Below are positions 16,095 to 25,702 of a stretch of DNA of 35,798 nucleotides, in pieces. The stretch is taken from assembly GCA_902786665.1 (NCBI GenBank), contig CADADN010000057.1, positions 1 through 35,798 on the forward strand. Reading direction: 5' to 3'. A program made the translations under genes and the position numbers. The notes under the pieces are model-generated. The model saw only the letters and a program-made list of their open reading frames with translations, made no database searches and was not told the DNA's origin. The first letter of the stretch is position 1. Each line of letters opens with the position of its first letter. This stretch comes from an uncultured Prevotellaceae bacterium (GTDB lineage: Bacteria > Bacteroidota > Bacteroidia > Bacteroidales > Bacteroidaceae).

Positions 16095-17057
16095 ATGGGA
16101 TTATTCGGCATTTTCGGAAAGAAAAAGAAGGAGACACTCGACCAAGGGCTTGAAAGGTCTTCTCAAAGCATTTTCTCTAAAATAACCAAAGCCATCGCGG
16201 GAAAGTCGAAGGTGGACGACGAGGTGCTCGACAACCTCGAGGAGGTCCTCATCACTTCCGACGTTGGCGTGGAGACAACGTTGAAAATCATCGAGCGCAT
16301 CGAGGCGAGAGTGGCGAGGGACAAATATGTGTCCACCTCTGAACTCAACAACCTCCTCAGGGACGAGATAGCCTCCTTGCTGACAGAGAACAACAGCTCT
16401 GACAACGATGATTGGGACCTGCCCACCGACCACAAGCCATATGTCATCTTGGTGGTAGGTGTCAACGGGGTGGGGAAGACCACCACCATAGGGAAACTCG
16501 CTTACCAGTTCAAGAACGCGGGGAAAAAGGTCTATCTCGGTGCCGCCGACACTTTCAGGGCCGCCGCTGTGGACCAACTCTGCATCTGGGGTGAGAGAGT
16601 GGGCGTGCCTGTCATCAAGCAGCAGATGGGTGCCGACCCCGCATCGGTGGCCTACGACACCTTGTGCTCTGCCAAGGCCAACAACGCCGACGTCGTCATT
16701 GTAGATACTGCCGGCAGATTGCACAACAAGGTGGGGTTGATGAACGAGTTGAAGAAAATCAAGGATGTGATGAAGAAGGTGTTGCCTGAGGCTCCCGACG
16801 AGGTGTTGCTCATCCTCGACGGCAGCACGGGGCAGAACGCTTTCGAGCAAGCCAAGCAATTCTCCGCCGTCACCAACATCACCTCTATGGCGGTCACCAA
16901 ACTCGATGGCACGGCCAAGGGAGGTGTCGTCATCGGCATCAGCGACCAGCTGAAAGTCCCCGTGAAGTACATCGGACTGGGAGAAGGGATGGAAGACCTC
17001 CAACTCTTCAACAGAAGACAGTTTGTTGATTCCCTGTTTGGCGACAGGAAGAAATGA
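16095..17057 (+). CDS. ftsY: Signal recognition particle receptor FtsY
   Basis: A 320-residue SRP GTPase that docks SRP-ribosome complexes at the inner membrane. The short N-terminal part (GLFGIFGKKKKETLDQGLER) gives a basic, amphipathic membrane-binding region instead of the long acidic domain of E. coli FtsY. The NG domain shows P-loop GVNGVGKTTT (residues 122-131), DTFRAAAVDQL, DTAGRLHNK, TKLDGTAKGG and GLGEGMEDLQLF. It starts an operon with rimO (10 bp gap) and the HU-LysM gene. Nothing is missing; the compact form is normal in Bacteroidota. Confidence 0.97.
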   Translation: MGLFGIFGKKKKETLDQGLERSSQSIFSKITKAIAGKSKVDDEVLDNLEEVLITSDVGVETTLKIIERIEARVARDKYVSTSELNNLLRDEIASLLTENNSSDNDDWDLPTDHKPYVILVVGVNGVGKTTTIGKLAYQFKNAGKKVYLGAADTFRAAAVDQLCIWGERVGVPVIKQQMGADPASVAYDTLCSAKANNADVVIVDTAGRLHNKVGLMNELKKIKDVMKKVLPEAPDEVLLILDGSTGQNAFEQAKQFSAVTNITSMAVTKLDGTAKGGVVIGISDQLKVPVKYIGLGEGMEDLQLFNRRQFVDSLFGDRKK

Positions 17058-17067
17058 TAACGGTCAT

Positions 17068-18366
17068 ATGATCAAGAACCGTGTTGACATCATCACCATG
17101 GGCTGCTCTAAAAACCTCGTCGACAGCGAGGCTTTGATGGGGCAGTTCTTGGCGAATGGCTATGTTTGCAAACACGATAGCAGGAACCCGAAAGGAGAAA
17201 TCATCGTCATCAACACTTGCGGTTTCATCCAAGATGCCAAGGAGGAGAGCATCAACACCATTCTTGAATTCGCCCAGGCAAAGGAGGAGGGGCGCATCGC
17301 CAAACTCTTTGTCATGGGATGCCTCTCGCAAAGATACAAGGAGGAATTGGAGAAGGAAATTCCTGCCGTGGACAAATACTATGGGAAATTCGACTACAAC
17401 CAATTGATAGCCGACCTTGGGAAGCCTGTCTTGGGCATGCCTGAGGCCATGCGTTGCATCACCACCCCCAAGCACTACGCCTACTTGAAAATCAGCGAGG
17501 GGTGCGACAGGCATTGCGCCTATTGCGCCATACCGATGATGACGGGGAGGCATAGGAGCCGTCCCATGGAGGAAATCATCTCCGAAGTGGAGGCTTTGGT
17601 CGCCAAAGGGGTGAAAGAGTTGCAGGTCATCGCCCAGGAACTCACTTATTACGGCGTGGACCTTTATGGGAAGAGGTGCATCGCCGAGTTGGTCGACAGG
17701 ATAGCCGATGTCAAGGGCGTGGAATGGATAAGGTTGCATTATGCCTATCCCACGCAATTCCCTTATGACCTGTTGGATGTCATCAGCAGGCGTGACAATG
17801 TATGCAAATATCTCGACGTCGCCCTTCAGCACGTCTCAGACAACATGCTCAAAAGGATGGGGAGGAACTTCACCAAGGAACAGACCTACCAATTCGTAAG
17901 AGATGTCAGGGAGAAAGTGCCCGGCATCGCCCTTCGAACCACCATGATGGTGGGCTTCCCTGGCGAGACGGAGGAGGACTTCGCCCAACTGATGGAATTC
18001 GTGGAGTGGGCGAGGTTTGAAAGGCTTGGCGCTTTCGCCTACTCGGAAGAGGAGGGCACCTATAGTGCCACTCATTTCCAGGACGACGTGCCTTATGACT
18101 TGAAACTGAAGCGGTTGAACCACCTGATGGCTTTGCAACAGGACATCAGCAGTGAGATTGAGGCGACAGCAGTGGGGAAAACCATGAAGGTGGTCGTCGA
18201 CAGGAAAGAGGGTGATTACTACGTGGGAAGGACACAATATTCGTCGCCAGAAGTGGACCCGGAGGTGCTCATACCTGTTCAAGGGAAGACCTTGAGAAGA
18301 GGAGGTTTCTATGAGGTGTGCATCACTGATTCAGAAGAGTTCGACCTCTATGGGATAGTGAAATAG
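17068..18366 (+). CDS. rimO: Ribosomal protein uS12 methylthiotransferase RimO
   Basis: A 432-residue radical-SAM enzyme that methylthiolates an aspartate of ribosomal protein uS12. The N-terminal domain carries cluster cysteines C13 (MGCSKN), C51 (NTCGF) and C85 (GCLSQ). The radical-SAM cluster is C146-x3-C150-x2-C153 in GCDRHCAYCAIP, followed by GRHRSRP. A TRAM domain ends the protein (KVVVDRKEGDYYVGRTQYSS onward). MGCSKNLVDSE is diagnostic of RimO as opposed to MiaB. The ATG at 17068 is chosen because it lies 10 bp after ftsY; an earlier in-frame ATG at 17023 would overlap ftsY. The next gene begins 11 bp after its stop. Confidence 0.96.
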   Translation: MIKNRVDIITMGCSKNLVDSEALMGQFLANGYVCKHDSRNPKGEIIVINTCGFIQDAKEESINTILEFAQAKEEGRIAKLFVMGCLSQRYKEELEKEIPAVDKYYGKFDYNQLIADLGKPVLGMPEAMRCITTPKHYAYLKISEGCDRHCAYCAIPMMTGRHRSRPMEEIISEVEALVAKGVKELQVIAQELTYYGVDLYGKRCIAELVDRIADVKGVEWIRLHYAYPTQFPYDLLDVISRRDNVCKYLDVALQHVSDNMLKRMGRNFTKEQTYQFVRDVREKVPGIALRTTMMVGFPGETEEDFAQLMEFVEWARFERLGAFAYSEEEGTYSATHFQDDVPYDLKLKRLNHLMALQQDISSEIEATAVGKTMKVVVDRKEGDYYVGRTQYSSPEVDPEVLIPVQGKTLRRGGFYEVCITDSEEFDLYGIVK

Positions 18367-18377
18367 ATAGAAGTGTA

Positions 18378-19745
18378 ATGGAATACGACATACTCATATC
18401 AGATTTGGCGAGGAATGCCGGAGGAACGAAAGAGACGGCGCGACAGTATGCTGACACGATTGTCAAATGGGTCGCACGCCAAGTCTCTGAAGAAGGGTGC
18501 CTTGTAGTCAACAATTTTGGTAAATTCTTGGTGGAGAAGCATATGGAGTATGTTTACCTTGATGTCGCCACCAAGAAAAGATGGCTTGTGCCACCCAGGC
18601 TCTCCGTCAAATACATCCCAGCCACTTTGCTGGAGGAAGACGAGAGGGACAAGGGAAAGGTCATCCCTGTCATTGCCGATGTCATCGAACGGCAACACAA
18701 GGAAAAGCAAATCACTGCAAGGAAGTATGCAGTCATGTTTTTCAAGACCATCCTGGATGCCATGGAGGAAGGCAGCCCGGTAAAGGTGGAGGGATTAGGC
18801 TCTTTCCTTCTCACCAAGATGAAGGTGGACGATGCCATCTACGGCAAGGTGTCGTTCACGCCTGATGAGAGTTTGTTGGCCGACATCAACCGTCCCTTCT
18901 CTTATTTCCAGCCAGTGGAAGTGAATGAGGGCGTGGAGTTTGAGGATGTCGAGACGACCACTCACCGCCCACAGGACGACAAGGGCGAGCAGGTCTTCCT
19001 GATTTTCAAGGAGGAAGCACCAGATGATGGGCTTGATGGGTCTGATGGGGCTGATGGGCTTGATGGGGCTGATGGGCTTGATGGGCTTGATGGGACTGAT
19101 GGGCTTGATGGGACTGATGGGCTTGATGGGACTGATGGGCCTGATGGGGCTGATGGGTCCTCTCGGCGCTTCTCCGCAAGCGGCGGCTCTGCCGCCACCA
19201 CTCCTGCCGAACCTACTGAAGCCACCAGCCTCTCTGATGACCCAGAGGGTTCTTCCCCCTTCGCCCGCTGGTGGAAATATGCCGTGGCATCGCTGGTGTT
19301 GCTAGCCTGCGTGACGGCTTTCTTCCTGATGAGGGGGAAGGGTGAAAAGGAAAACCCAGCAGAAAAGGATTCCGGCGCCGTGGTGGAGAACCGCAATGCC
19401 GAAGACCAGCCTTCTGAGGCAAGCAAGACAGATGTTCTTGCAGGCGTCGCCGCCGAAGGGGTCGGCCAGGCTGCTGGAAATGAAGTCACCGCTCCGTCTT
19501 CTGCCGAAGAGTCGCAACTCGACTTCGCCAAGATGAACGCACAGTTGCCTTACGTCGGTTATGACATCGTAGGAGTGGCCAGCACCATCACCGTCACCCC
19601 CGGGCTTACGGTGAAGGACATTGCGAGACGTTATTTTGGTTCGGATTACACGGGATACCTTGTAGTACTCAACAACGGGAACGACAATCCGCAACCAGGA
19701 CAGAAATATATGATACCAAAACTGCAGGTGAGGAAAAATAAGTGA
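18378..19745 (+). CDS. HU-like DNA-binding / transmembrane / LysM-like protein
   Basis: A 455-residue multidomain protein. Residues about 1-85 and 90-175 each look like an HU/IHF-type domain, with the LVVNNFGKFLVEK and VKVEGLGSFLLTK beta-arm cores (HU-CCDC81 type of Bacteroidota). A spacer leads to 15 exact DGx triplets (residues 217-261), a Ser/Ala/Pro stretch, one membrane segment (about 301-318) and an acidic/Ala-rich linker. The C-terminus is LysM-like (about 408-450: TVKDIARRYFG, VLNNGNDNPQPGQKYMIP). There is no signal peptide, so the HU part should be cytoplasmic and the LysM part periplasmic. Charges beside the membrane segment do not settle topology. Relatives with a SPOR domain instead of LysM are known in the phylum. 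It follows rimO by 11 bp, in the ftsY operon. Confidence 0.8.
   Translation: MEYDILISDLARNAGGTKETARQYADTIVKWVARQVSEEGCLVVNNFGKFLVEKHMEYVYLDVATKKRWLVPPRLSVKYIPATLLEEDERDKGKVIPVIADVIERQHKEKQITARKYAVMFFKTILDAMEEGSPVKVEGLGSFLLTKMKVDDAIYGKVSFTPDESLLADINRPFSYFQPVEVNEGVEFEDVETTTHRPQDDKGEQVFLIFKEEAPDDGLDGSDGADGLDGADGLDGLDGTDGLDGTDGLDGTDGPDGADGSSRRFSASGGSAATTPAEPTEATSLSDDPEGSSPFARWWKYAVASLVLLACVTAFFLMRGKGEKENPAEKDSGAVVENRNAEDQPSEASKTDVLAGVAAEGVGQAAGNEVTAPSSAEESQLDFAKMNAQLPYVGYDIVGVASTITVTPGLTVKDIARRYFGSDYTGYLVVLNNGNDNPQPGQKYMIPKLQVRKNK
19026..19160 (+). repeat. In-frame 9-bp tandem repeat (GATGGGNNN x15)
   Basis: Fifteen uninterrupted 9-bp units encode Asp-Gly followed by L, A, T, S or P. Because the unit is a multiple of three, copy-number change would lengthen or shorten the linker without a frameshift. 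It lies between the HU domains and the membrane segment. Confidence 0.95.
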
Positions 19746-19776
19746 CATTTTCAAACCGTTATCCGAAAAAAAATGT

Positions 19777-19784
19777 TAACTTTG
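19777..19784 (+). promoter_or_regulatory. Promoter -7 element of nqr operon
   Basis: TAACTTTG fits TAnnTTTG. A degenerate TTTTC lies near the -33 position. Predicted start is near 19791, about 40 nt before nqrA. Confidence 0.6.
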
Positions 19785-19830
19785 CCAAAACTTGTCAATA
19801 TAGGGCTTATTCATCAACTTTTTCTAATAT

Positions 19831-21183
19831 ATGGCAAATGTTATTAAGTTACGAAAAGGCTTAGACATCAACCTCAAGGGTAAGGCCGCCAGGAAAAGGG
19901 TCGACGTGAAACCCGCCGGGGAATACGCTTTGGTTCCCGCGGATTTCACAGGTGTCGTTCCAAAGGTGGTCGTACGTGAAGGGGATGTTGTCAAGGCCGG
20001 GGATGCCTTGTTTGTCAACAAGAAATTCCCTGAAGTAGGCTTCGCCTCCCCTGTCAGCGGCACTGTTGCCGAAGTGGTCAGGGGTGAACGCAGGAAATTG
20101 CTTTGTGTCAAGGTGAAGGCCGACAGCAAGCAGGAATACCGGAAATTCGACGCCAAAGACCCTGCCTCCCTCGATGCGAAGGCCGTGGTGAGTGCTTTGC
20201 TCGACGCAGGATTGTTCGGTTACATCAACCAGCTTCCTTACGCTGTCTCCGCCACACCTGATGCCGACCCCAAAGCCATCTTTATCAGTGCATTCCGTGA
20301 CATGCCGCTCGCAGGTGATGTCGATGTGGAACTGGAGGGCAACGAAAAGGCATTCCAGGCCGGACTGACCGCCCTCTCGCGCATCGCCAAGACTTATCTC
20401 GGCATCAGTCCCTCACAGGCTTCCGGAGCACTCGCTGCCATGAAGGATGTGGAAACCAACATCTTCGACGGACCCTGTCCAGCAGGCAACGTGGGCGTGC
20501 AGGTCAATCATCTCGACCCCGTGAACAAGGGCGAGGTGGTATGGACGGTGGACCCATCTGCCGTGATTTTCATCGGCAGGTTGTTCCTCGACGGCAAGGT
20601 GGACCTGAGAAGGACGGTGGCCCTCGCTGGCAGCGAGATGAGCGACCCTTGTTATGTCGATGTGTGCGTGGGATATCCCATCAAGCCTCTGGTGGAGCAG
20701 CGCATCGATGCCGGCAAGCACGTGCGGCTCATCAATGGCAACCCCCTCACTGGAACACTCGCCACGCTCGATGGATTTGTGGGAGGGCATACCTCTGAAA
20801 TCACCGCCATCCCCGAGGGCGACGACCGCGACGAGATGCTCGGATGGATCATGCCGCGCTTCAAGGAGTTCTCCGCCAACCGCAGCTATTTCTCTTGGCT
20901 GTTGGGCAAGAGCAGGGAATACACCCTCGACGCCCGTGTCAAGGGAGGTGAGCGACACATGATCATGAGCGGTGAATACGACAGCGTGATTCCAATGGAC
21001 ATCTTCCCCGAATACCTCGTCAAGGCCATCATCGCCGGCAACATCGACAAGATGGAGCAGTTGGGCATCTACGAGGTGGCACCCGAGGATTTCGCATTGG
21101 CAGAATTCGTTGACTCTTCCAAACTCGAGTTGCAGCGCATCGTGCGCGAGGGACTCGACATGCTCAGGAAGGAGAATGCGTAA
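19831..21183 (+). CDS. nqrA: Na+-translocating NADH:quinone reductase subunit A
   Basis: A 450-residue soluble subunit of the Na+-NQR complex, which couples NADH oxidation by quinone to sodium export. It begins MANVIKLRKGLDINLKGKA and has a biotinyl-lipoyl-like N-terminal part (KVVVREGDVVKAGDALFVNK), followed by the long NqrA core with PVNKGEVVWTVDPSAVIFIGRLF and the ending MLRKENA. First gene of a six-gene operon; nqrB starts 19 bp later. Length is as usual. Confidence 0.97.
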   Translation: MANVIKLRKGLDINLKGKAARKRVDVKPAGEYALVPADFTGVVPKVVVREGDVVKAGDALFVNKKFPEVGFASPVSGTVAEVVRGERRKLLCVKVKADSKQEYRKFDAKDPASLDAKAVVSALLDAGLFGYINQLPYAVSATPDADPKAIFISAFRDMPLAGDVDVELEGNEKAFQAGLTALSRIAKTYLGISPSQASGALAAMKDVETNIFDGPCPAGNVGVQVNHLDPVNKGEVVWTVDPSAVIFIGRLFLDGKVDLRRTVALAGSEMSDPCYVDVCVGYPIKPLVEQRIDAGKHVRLINGNPLTGTLATLDGFVGGHTSEITAIPEGDDRDEMLGWIMPRFKEFSANRSYFSWLLGKSREYTLDARVKGGERHMIMSGEYDSVIPMDIFPEYLVKAIIAGNIDKMEQLGIYEVAPEDFALAEFVDSSKLELQRIVREGLDMLRKENA

Positions 21184-21202
21184 CCCCTAAAAGCGTTAGA
21201 CT

Positions 21203-22360
21203 ATGTCACTGAGAAATTATCTGAATAAAATCAAGCCTTCCTTCGAGGAAGGAGGCAAGCTGCACGCTTTCAGAAGCGTGTTCGATGGGTTCGAGACGTT
21301 CCTCTATGTGCCCAACACCACCGCGAAGAGCGGGGCGCACATCCACGACGCCATCGACTCCAAGCGTATCATGAGCATGGTGGTCATCGCCCTCATGCCG
21401 GCCATGCTGTTCGGCATGTACAATGTGGGATACCAGAACTTCCTGGCAGCCGGAAAACCGGCCGACGCCACCTTCTTCAGCATCTTCTTCTACGGTTTCT
21501 TCGCCGTGCTGCCCAAAATCCTGGTCAGCTACATCGTCGGTCTGGGCATCGAATTCGCCTGGGCGCAGTGGAAAGGTGAGGAAATCCAGGAGGGTTACCT
21601 CGTGTCGGGCATCCTCATCCCGCTGATCATACCTGTAGACTGTCCGTTGTGGATACTGGCCATCGCCTGCGCTTTCGCCGTGATTTTCGCCAAGGAGATT
21701 TTCGGCGGCACGGGAATGAACATCTTCAATGTGGCTCTGGTCACACGTGCATTCCTCTTCTTCTCCTATCCGCAGAAGATGAGCGGCGACACCGTGTGGG
21801 TGGCATCCGACAAGATTCTCGGACTGGGATACACCCTGCCTGACGGCTACACCGCCGCCACACCGCTGGCACAGATAGGGCAGGACGGGGCGACGATGAC
21901 AGAGTTTTGCGACATGGTGACGGGACTCATCCCCGGTAGCATCGGCGAGACCAGTGTCATCGCCATCGCACTTGGTGCTGTCATCCTGTTGTGGACGGGC
22001 ATCGCATCTTGGAAGACCATGCTCAGCGTCTTCGTTGGAGGCTCTGTCATGGCGCTCATCTTCCAGGCTGTAGGCAAGACGCCCATACCATTCTATGAGC
22101 ACCTCGTACTGGGCGGTTTCGCCTTTGGTGCTGTCTTCATGGCAACCGACCCCGTCACCAGTGCTCGCACAGAGGGCGGCAAATGGATTTTCGGACTCCT
22201 CGTGGGCGCCATGGCCATCATCATCCGTGTGATGAACCCCGGCTACCCGGAGGGCATGATGCTGGCCATACTTCTGATGAATATGTTTGCACCGCTCATC
22301 GACCACTGCGTCGTGCAGCGCAACGTGTCGAAGCGAATGAAACGTCTCACCTCTAAATGA
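21203..22360 (+). CDS. nqrB: Na+-translocating NADH:quinone reductase subunit B
   Basis: A 385-residue polytopic membrane subunit. It carries the covalent FMN site: T220 in YTAATPLAQ corresponds to the flavinylated threonine of Vibrio NqrB. KEIFGGTGMNIFNVALVTRAFLFF and GAVFMATDPVTSARTEGGKW are conserved family segments; it also hosts the riboflavin and quinone sites. FMN attachment needs an ApbE flavin transferase, which is not in this window. nqrC follows after 7 bp. Confidence 0.97.
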   Translation: MSLRNYLNKIKPSFEEGGKLHAFRSVFDGFETFLYVPNTTAKSGAHIHDAIDSKRIMSMVVIALMPAMLFGMYNVGYQNFLAAGKPADATFFSIFFYGFFAVLPKILVSYIVGLGIEFAWAQWKGEEIQEGYLVSGILIPLIIPVDCPLWILAIACAFAVIFAKEIFGGTGMNIFNVALVTRAFLFFSYPQKMSGDTVWVASDKILGLGYTLPDGYTAATPLAQIGQDGATMTEFCDMVTGLIPGSIGETSVIAIALGAVILLWTGIASWKTMLSVFVGGSVMALIFQAVGKTPIPFYEHLVLGGFAFGAVFMATDPVTSARTEGGKWIFGLLVGAMAIIIRVMNPGYPEGMMLAILLMNMFAPLIDHCVVQRNVSKRMKRLTSK

Positions 22361-22367
22361 CAAGGCC

Positions 22368-23108
22368 ATGGCAAATGAAACAAAAAAGGGGTTGAATACC
22401 AATTCGAATTCATACACCATCATCTATTCGGCCATCATGGTCATCATCGTGGCCTTCCTCCTCGCTTTCGTCTATAAGACGCTGAAGGACAGGCAGGATG
22501 CCAACGTGGCACTCGACAAGAAGAAGCAAATCCTCTATGCGCTCAACATACGCGGTCTGAATGATGAGGATGCGGCTGCTAAATACAAGGAAGTCGTCGT
22601 CAGCGATGACATCCTCGCCGAAAACGGGGAAGTCGCTCCGTTTGATGGCAAAGACAACGAGAGCAACGGCTTCAAGTTGGGCAGCGCCGACTACAAGGAA
22701 GGCAAGTTGGCTGTCTACACTTGCAAGATAGGCGAGGACACGAAGTATGTCATCCCTGTCTATGGCATGGGACTTTGGGGACCCATCAGTGGTTACATCG
22801 CCCTTGACAGCGACTGTCAGACAGTCTTCGGTGCCTATTTCAACCATGACTCTGAGACAGCCGGTCTGGGTGCTGAAATCAAGGATGACCAGTCCTGGCA
22901 GGAGAAGTTCAAGGGCAAGAAACTCTTCGCCGAGGGTTCCGACGACATCGCCCTCTCCGTGGAGAAGAATGTGGACAAGCCAGAATCCCAGGTGGATGCC
23001 GTCACCGGTGCCACGCTGACTTCCAATGGCGTGAGAGACATGCTCAAGGAAGGTCTGGGGAAATACGTCGGTTTTTTCAAGTCAAAACAAAACAAAGGAG
23101 GAAACTAA
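22368..23108 (+). CDS. nqrC: Na+-translocating NADH:quinone reductase subunit C
   Basis: A 246-residue subunit with one N-terminal membrane helix (about residues 17-37) and a periplasmic FMN-binding domain. The motif TGATLTS places the covalently bound FMN on T218, matching the SGATLT site of Vibrio NqrC. YGMGLWGPISGYIALD is also conserved. nqrD begins 3 bp after its stop. No anomalies. Confidence 0.97.
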   Translation: MANETKKGLNTNSNSYTIIYSAIMVIIVAFLLAFVYKTLKDRQDANVALDKKKQILYALNIRGLNDEDAAAKYKEVVVSDDILAENGEVAPFDGKDNESNGFKLGSADYKEGKLAVYTCKIGEDTKYVIPVYGMGLWGPISGYIALDSDCQTVFGAYFNHDSETAGLGAEIKDDQSWQEKFKGKKLFAEGSDDIALSVEKNVDKPESQVDAVTGATLTSNGVRDMLKEGLGKYVGFFKSKQNKGGN

Positions 23109-23111
23109 GAT

Positions 23112-23741
23112 ATGAGCAAACTGTTTTCCAAGGAGAACAAGGAGGCTTTTGCAAAGCCGTTGAACCTTGACCATCCCATTCTTGTGCAGGTGCTGGGCAT
23201 CTGCTCCGCCTTGGCTGTCACTTCACAACTGAAGCCGGCCATCGTCATGGGACTCGCCGTCACCATCATCACGGCATTCTCCAACGTGATCATTTCGGTC
23301 ATACGCAACACCATTCCCAACCGCATTCGCATCATCGTGCAACTCGTGGTCGTGGCGACGCTCGTCACCATCGTCAGCCAGGTGCTCAAGGCCTTCGCCT
23401 ATGATGTCAGCGTGCAACTCTCGGTCTATGTGGGTCTTATCATCACCAACTGCATCCTCATGGGACGCTTGGAGGCTTTCGCCATGATGAACAAGCCCTG
23501 GCCGAGTTTCCTCGACGGCGTGTCCAACGGACTGAGCTACGCGCTCATCCTCGTCATCGTCGGCGCGGTGAGGGAATTCTTCGGAAGAGGTTCGCTGCTG
23601 GGATTCCAAATCATCCCGCAGGGAGCATACGAGGCAGGATATATCAACAATGGCATGATGACGATGCCTGCCATGGCGCTCATCCTCCTGGGATGCGTCA
23701 TCTGGATACACAGGGCATATTTTTATAAGGAGGAGAAGTGA
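23112..23741 (+). CDS. nqrD: Na+-translocating NADH:quinone reductase subunit D
   Basis: A 209-residue membrane subunit with six expected helices. Conserved cysteines in [11 protein letters not shown] and [13 protein letters not shown] correspond to those that, with NqrE, hold an intramembrane iron-sulfur centre. Its TGA stop overlaps the nqrE ATG by one base, suggesting translational coupling. Confidence 0.97.
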   Translation: MSKLFSKENKEAFAKPLNLDHPILVQVLGICSALAVTSQLKPAIVMGLAVTIITAFSNVIISVIRNTIPNRIRIIVQLVVVATLVTIVSQVLKAFAYDVSVQLSVYVGLIITNCILMGRLEAFAMMNKPWPSFLDGVSNGLSYALILVIVGAVREFFGRGSLLGFQIIPQGAYEAGYINNGMMTMPAMALILLGCVIWIHRAYFYKEEK

Positions 23742-24367
23742 TGGAACATCTGGTTAGTTTGTTTTTCAGGTCGATTTTCATCGACAACATGATCTTCGCA
23801 TTCTTCCTGGGAATGTGCTCGTTCCTGGCTGTGTCGAAGAATGTGAAAACGTCTCTTGGATTGGGCATGGCGGTCACTTTCGTGCTGCTCGTCACCGTCC
23901 CCGTCGACTATCTCCTGCAGACGAAGGTGCTGGGTCCCGACTGCCTTGTAGAAGGCGTCGACCTTTCCTATCTCAGCTTCATCTTGTTCATCGCAGTCAT
24001 CGCCGGCATGGTGCAACTCGTGGAGATGACGGTGGAGAAATATTCTCCTTCGCTCTATGCGGCACTGGGCATCTTCCTGCCGCTCATCGCCGTCAACTGC
24101 GCCATCATGGGTGCCTCGCTCTTCATGCAGCAGCGCATCAACCTCGACCCGTCCAACTCTCAATATATCGGTTCGGTCGTCGATGCCATCGTCTATGCCT
24201 TAGGCAGCGGCATCGGTTGGACATTGGCCATCGTGGCCATGGGAGCCATCAGGGAGAAGATGGAATACAGCGACGTGCCCGAGCCGCTCAAGGGATTGGG
24301 CATCACTTTCATCACCGTGGGACTCATGGCAATGGCCATGATGTGCTTCTCAGGACTTAACATCTAA
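23741..24367 (+). CDS. nqrE: Na+-translocating NADH:quinone reductase subunit E
   Basis: A 208-residue membrane subunit, paralogous to NqrD with inverted topology. [15 protein letters not shown] and [12 protein letters not shown] carry the two cysteines of the intramembrane iron-sulfur site. The ATG overlapping the nqrD stop (TGATG) is chosen; a GTG one codon earlier is less likely. nqrF starts 17 bp after the stop, behind an AAAAAGGAGGA stretch that is an unusually clear Shine-Dalgarno for this phylum. Confidence 0.97.
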   Translation: MEHLVSLFFRSIFIDNMIFAFFLGMCSFLAVSKNVKTSLGLGMAVTFVLLVTVPVDYLLQTKVLGPDCLVEGVDLSYLSFILFIAVIAGMVQLVEMTVEKYSPSLYAALGIFLPLIAVNCAIMGASLFMQQRINLDPSNSQYIGSVVDAIVYALGSGIGWTLAIVAMGAIREKMEYSDVPEPLKGLGITFITVGLMAMAMMCFSGLNI

Positions 24368-24384
24368 AAAAGGAGGATACGCAT

Positions 24385-25650
24385 ATGAGTTTCATTTTAG
24401 CAAGTATAGGAGTTTTCCTCGTGACGATTCTCCTTTTGGTCGTCATCCTGCTCGTGGCGAAAAGTTATCTCTCGCCCAGCGGTGACGTGAATATTGAAAT
24501 CAATGGCGAAAAGACCATCACGGTGGGTCAGGGCAGCAGCCTGATGACCACGCTCAACGAGAATGGCATCTTCCTGCCGTCGGCTTGTGGCGGCAAGGCT
24601 TCCTGTGGCCAGTGCAAGGTGCAGGTCTTGGAGGGTGGGGGAGAAATTCTCGACTCCGAGCGTCCTCACTTCACCCGCAAGGAAATCAAGGACCACTGGC
24701 GACTGGGTTGCCAGTGCAAGGTGAAGGGCGACCTCAAGATCAAGGTGCCCGAGAGCGTCATGGGCGTGAAGGAATGGGAGTGCACGGTCATCTCCAACAA
24801 GAACGTGTCGTCGTTCATCAAGGAGTTCATCGTGGCACTGCCTCCCGGAGAGCATATGGACTTCGTCCCCGGCTCTTACGCCCAAATCAAGATTCCTGCA
24901 TACGACTGCATCGACTACGACAAGGACTTCGACAAGGACGATATCGGCGAGGAATACATTGGCTCTTGGGAGAGGTTCAACATCTTCTCGCTCAAGGCCC
25001 ACAACCCGGAGGCCACCATCCGCGCCTACTCCATGGCCAACTATCCGGCAGAGGGCGACCGCATCACTTTGACGGTGCGTATCGCCACCACGCCGTTCAA
25101 ACCCAAGCCAGAGGTGGGATTCATGGATGTGCCTACGGGCATCGCCTCGTCCTACATCTTCTCGCGCAAGCCAGGCGACAAGGTGATCATGAGTGGTCCT
25201 TACGGCGACTTCCATCCCATCTTCGACTCCAAGAAGGAGATGATATGGGTGGGCGGTGGCGCCGGCATGGCTCCTCTCCGTGCACAAATCATGCATATGA
25301 CGAAGACGTTGAAGACCCGCGACCGCGAGATGCATTTCTTCTATGGTGCACGCGCGTTGGTCGAGGCTTTCTTCATCGACGATTTTCTGGAGCTGGAGAA
25401 GGAGTTCCCCAATTTCCATTTCCACCTCGCCCTCGACCGTCCCGACCCCGCCGCCGATGCCGCAGGGGTGAAATACACCGCCGGCTTCGTGCATCAGGTG
25501 ATGTATGAGACTTATCTCAAGGACCACGAGGCACCTGAGGACATCGAGTACTACATGTGCGGTCCCGGCCCCATGTCGAAGGCCGTGCAGGGAATGCTCG
25601 ACTCCCTCGGTGTGGAGCCTGAAAGCATCATGTTCGACAACTTCGGATAA
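24385..25650 (+). CDS. nqrF: Na+-translocating NADH:quinone reductase subunit F
   Basis: A 421-residue electron-entry subunit that oxidises NADH. One N-terminal membrane helix (about 3-28) is followed by a ferredoxin-type domain with [2Fe-2S] ligands C68, C74 and C77 ([10 protein letters not shown]) and C109 or C111 (LGCQCKV). A ferredoxin-reductase FAD domain (RAYSMANYP) and an NADH domain ([10 protein letters not shown], then YMCGPGPM) come next, ending IMFDNFG. The operon is closed by the hairpin at 25673-25702. Confidence 0.97.
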   Translation: MSFILASIGVFLVTILLLVVILLVAKSYLSPSGDVNIEINGEKTITVGQGSSLMTTLNENGIFLPSACGGKASCGQCKVQVLEGGGEILDSERPHFTRKEIKDHWRLGCQCKVKGDLKIKVPESVMGVKEWECTVISNKNVSSFIKEFIVALPPGEHMDFVPGSYAQIKIPAYDCIDYDKDFDKDDIGEEYIGSWERFNIFSLKAHNPEATIRAYSMANYPAEGDRITLTVRIATTPFKPKPEVGFMDVPTGIASSYIFSRKPGDKVIMSGPYGDFHPIFDSKKEMIWVGGGAGMAPLRAQIMHMTKTLKTRDREMHFFYGARALVEAFFIDDFLELEKEFPNFHFHLALDRPDPAADAAGVKYTAGFVHQVMYETYLKDHEAPEDIEYYMCGPGPMSKAVQGMLDSLGVEPESIMFDNFG

Positions 25651-25672
25651 TGATGAAAATAGTAAAATGATA

Positions 25673-25702
25673 AAAAGCCGCCCCTGCAAAGGGGCGGCTT
25701 TT
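25673..25702. terminator. Bidirectional terminator between nqrF and maeB
   Basis: AAAAGCCGCCCC (25673-25684) pairs perfectly over 12 bp with GGGGCGGCTTTT (25691-25702) across TGCAAA. A and T tails on both sides suit the convergent genes. Confidence 0.9.

Noticed and set aside
17023-17067. Earlier start for rimO overlapping ftsY.
   Set aside because: MIKNRVDIITMGCSKN at 17068 matches the normal RimO N-terminus.
18962-19531. Open frames on both strands through the DGx repeat (a Met-Gly-Leu repeat on plus, a Pro-Ser-rich frame on minus).
   Set aside because: They are by-products of the 9-bp repeat and GC-rich codon bias; the HU-LysM frame has recognisable domains on both sides.
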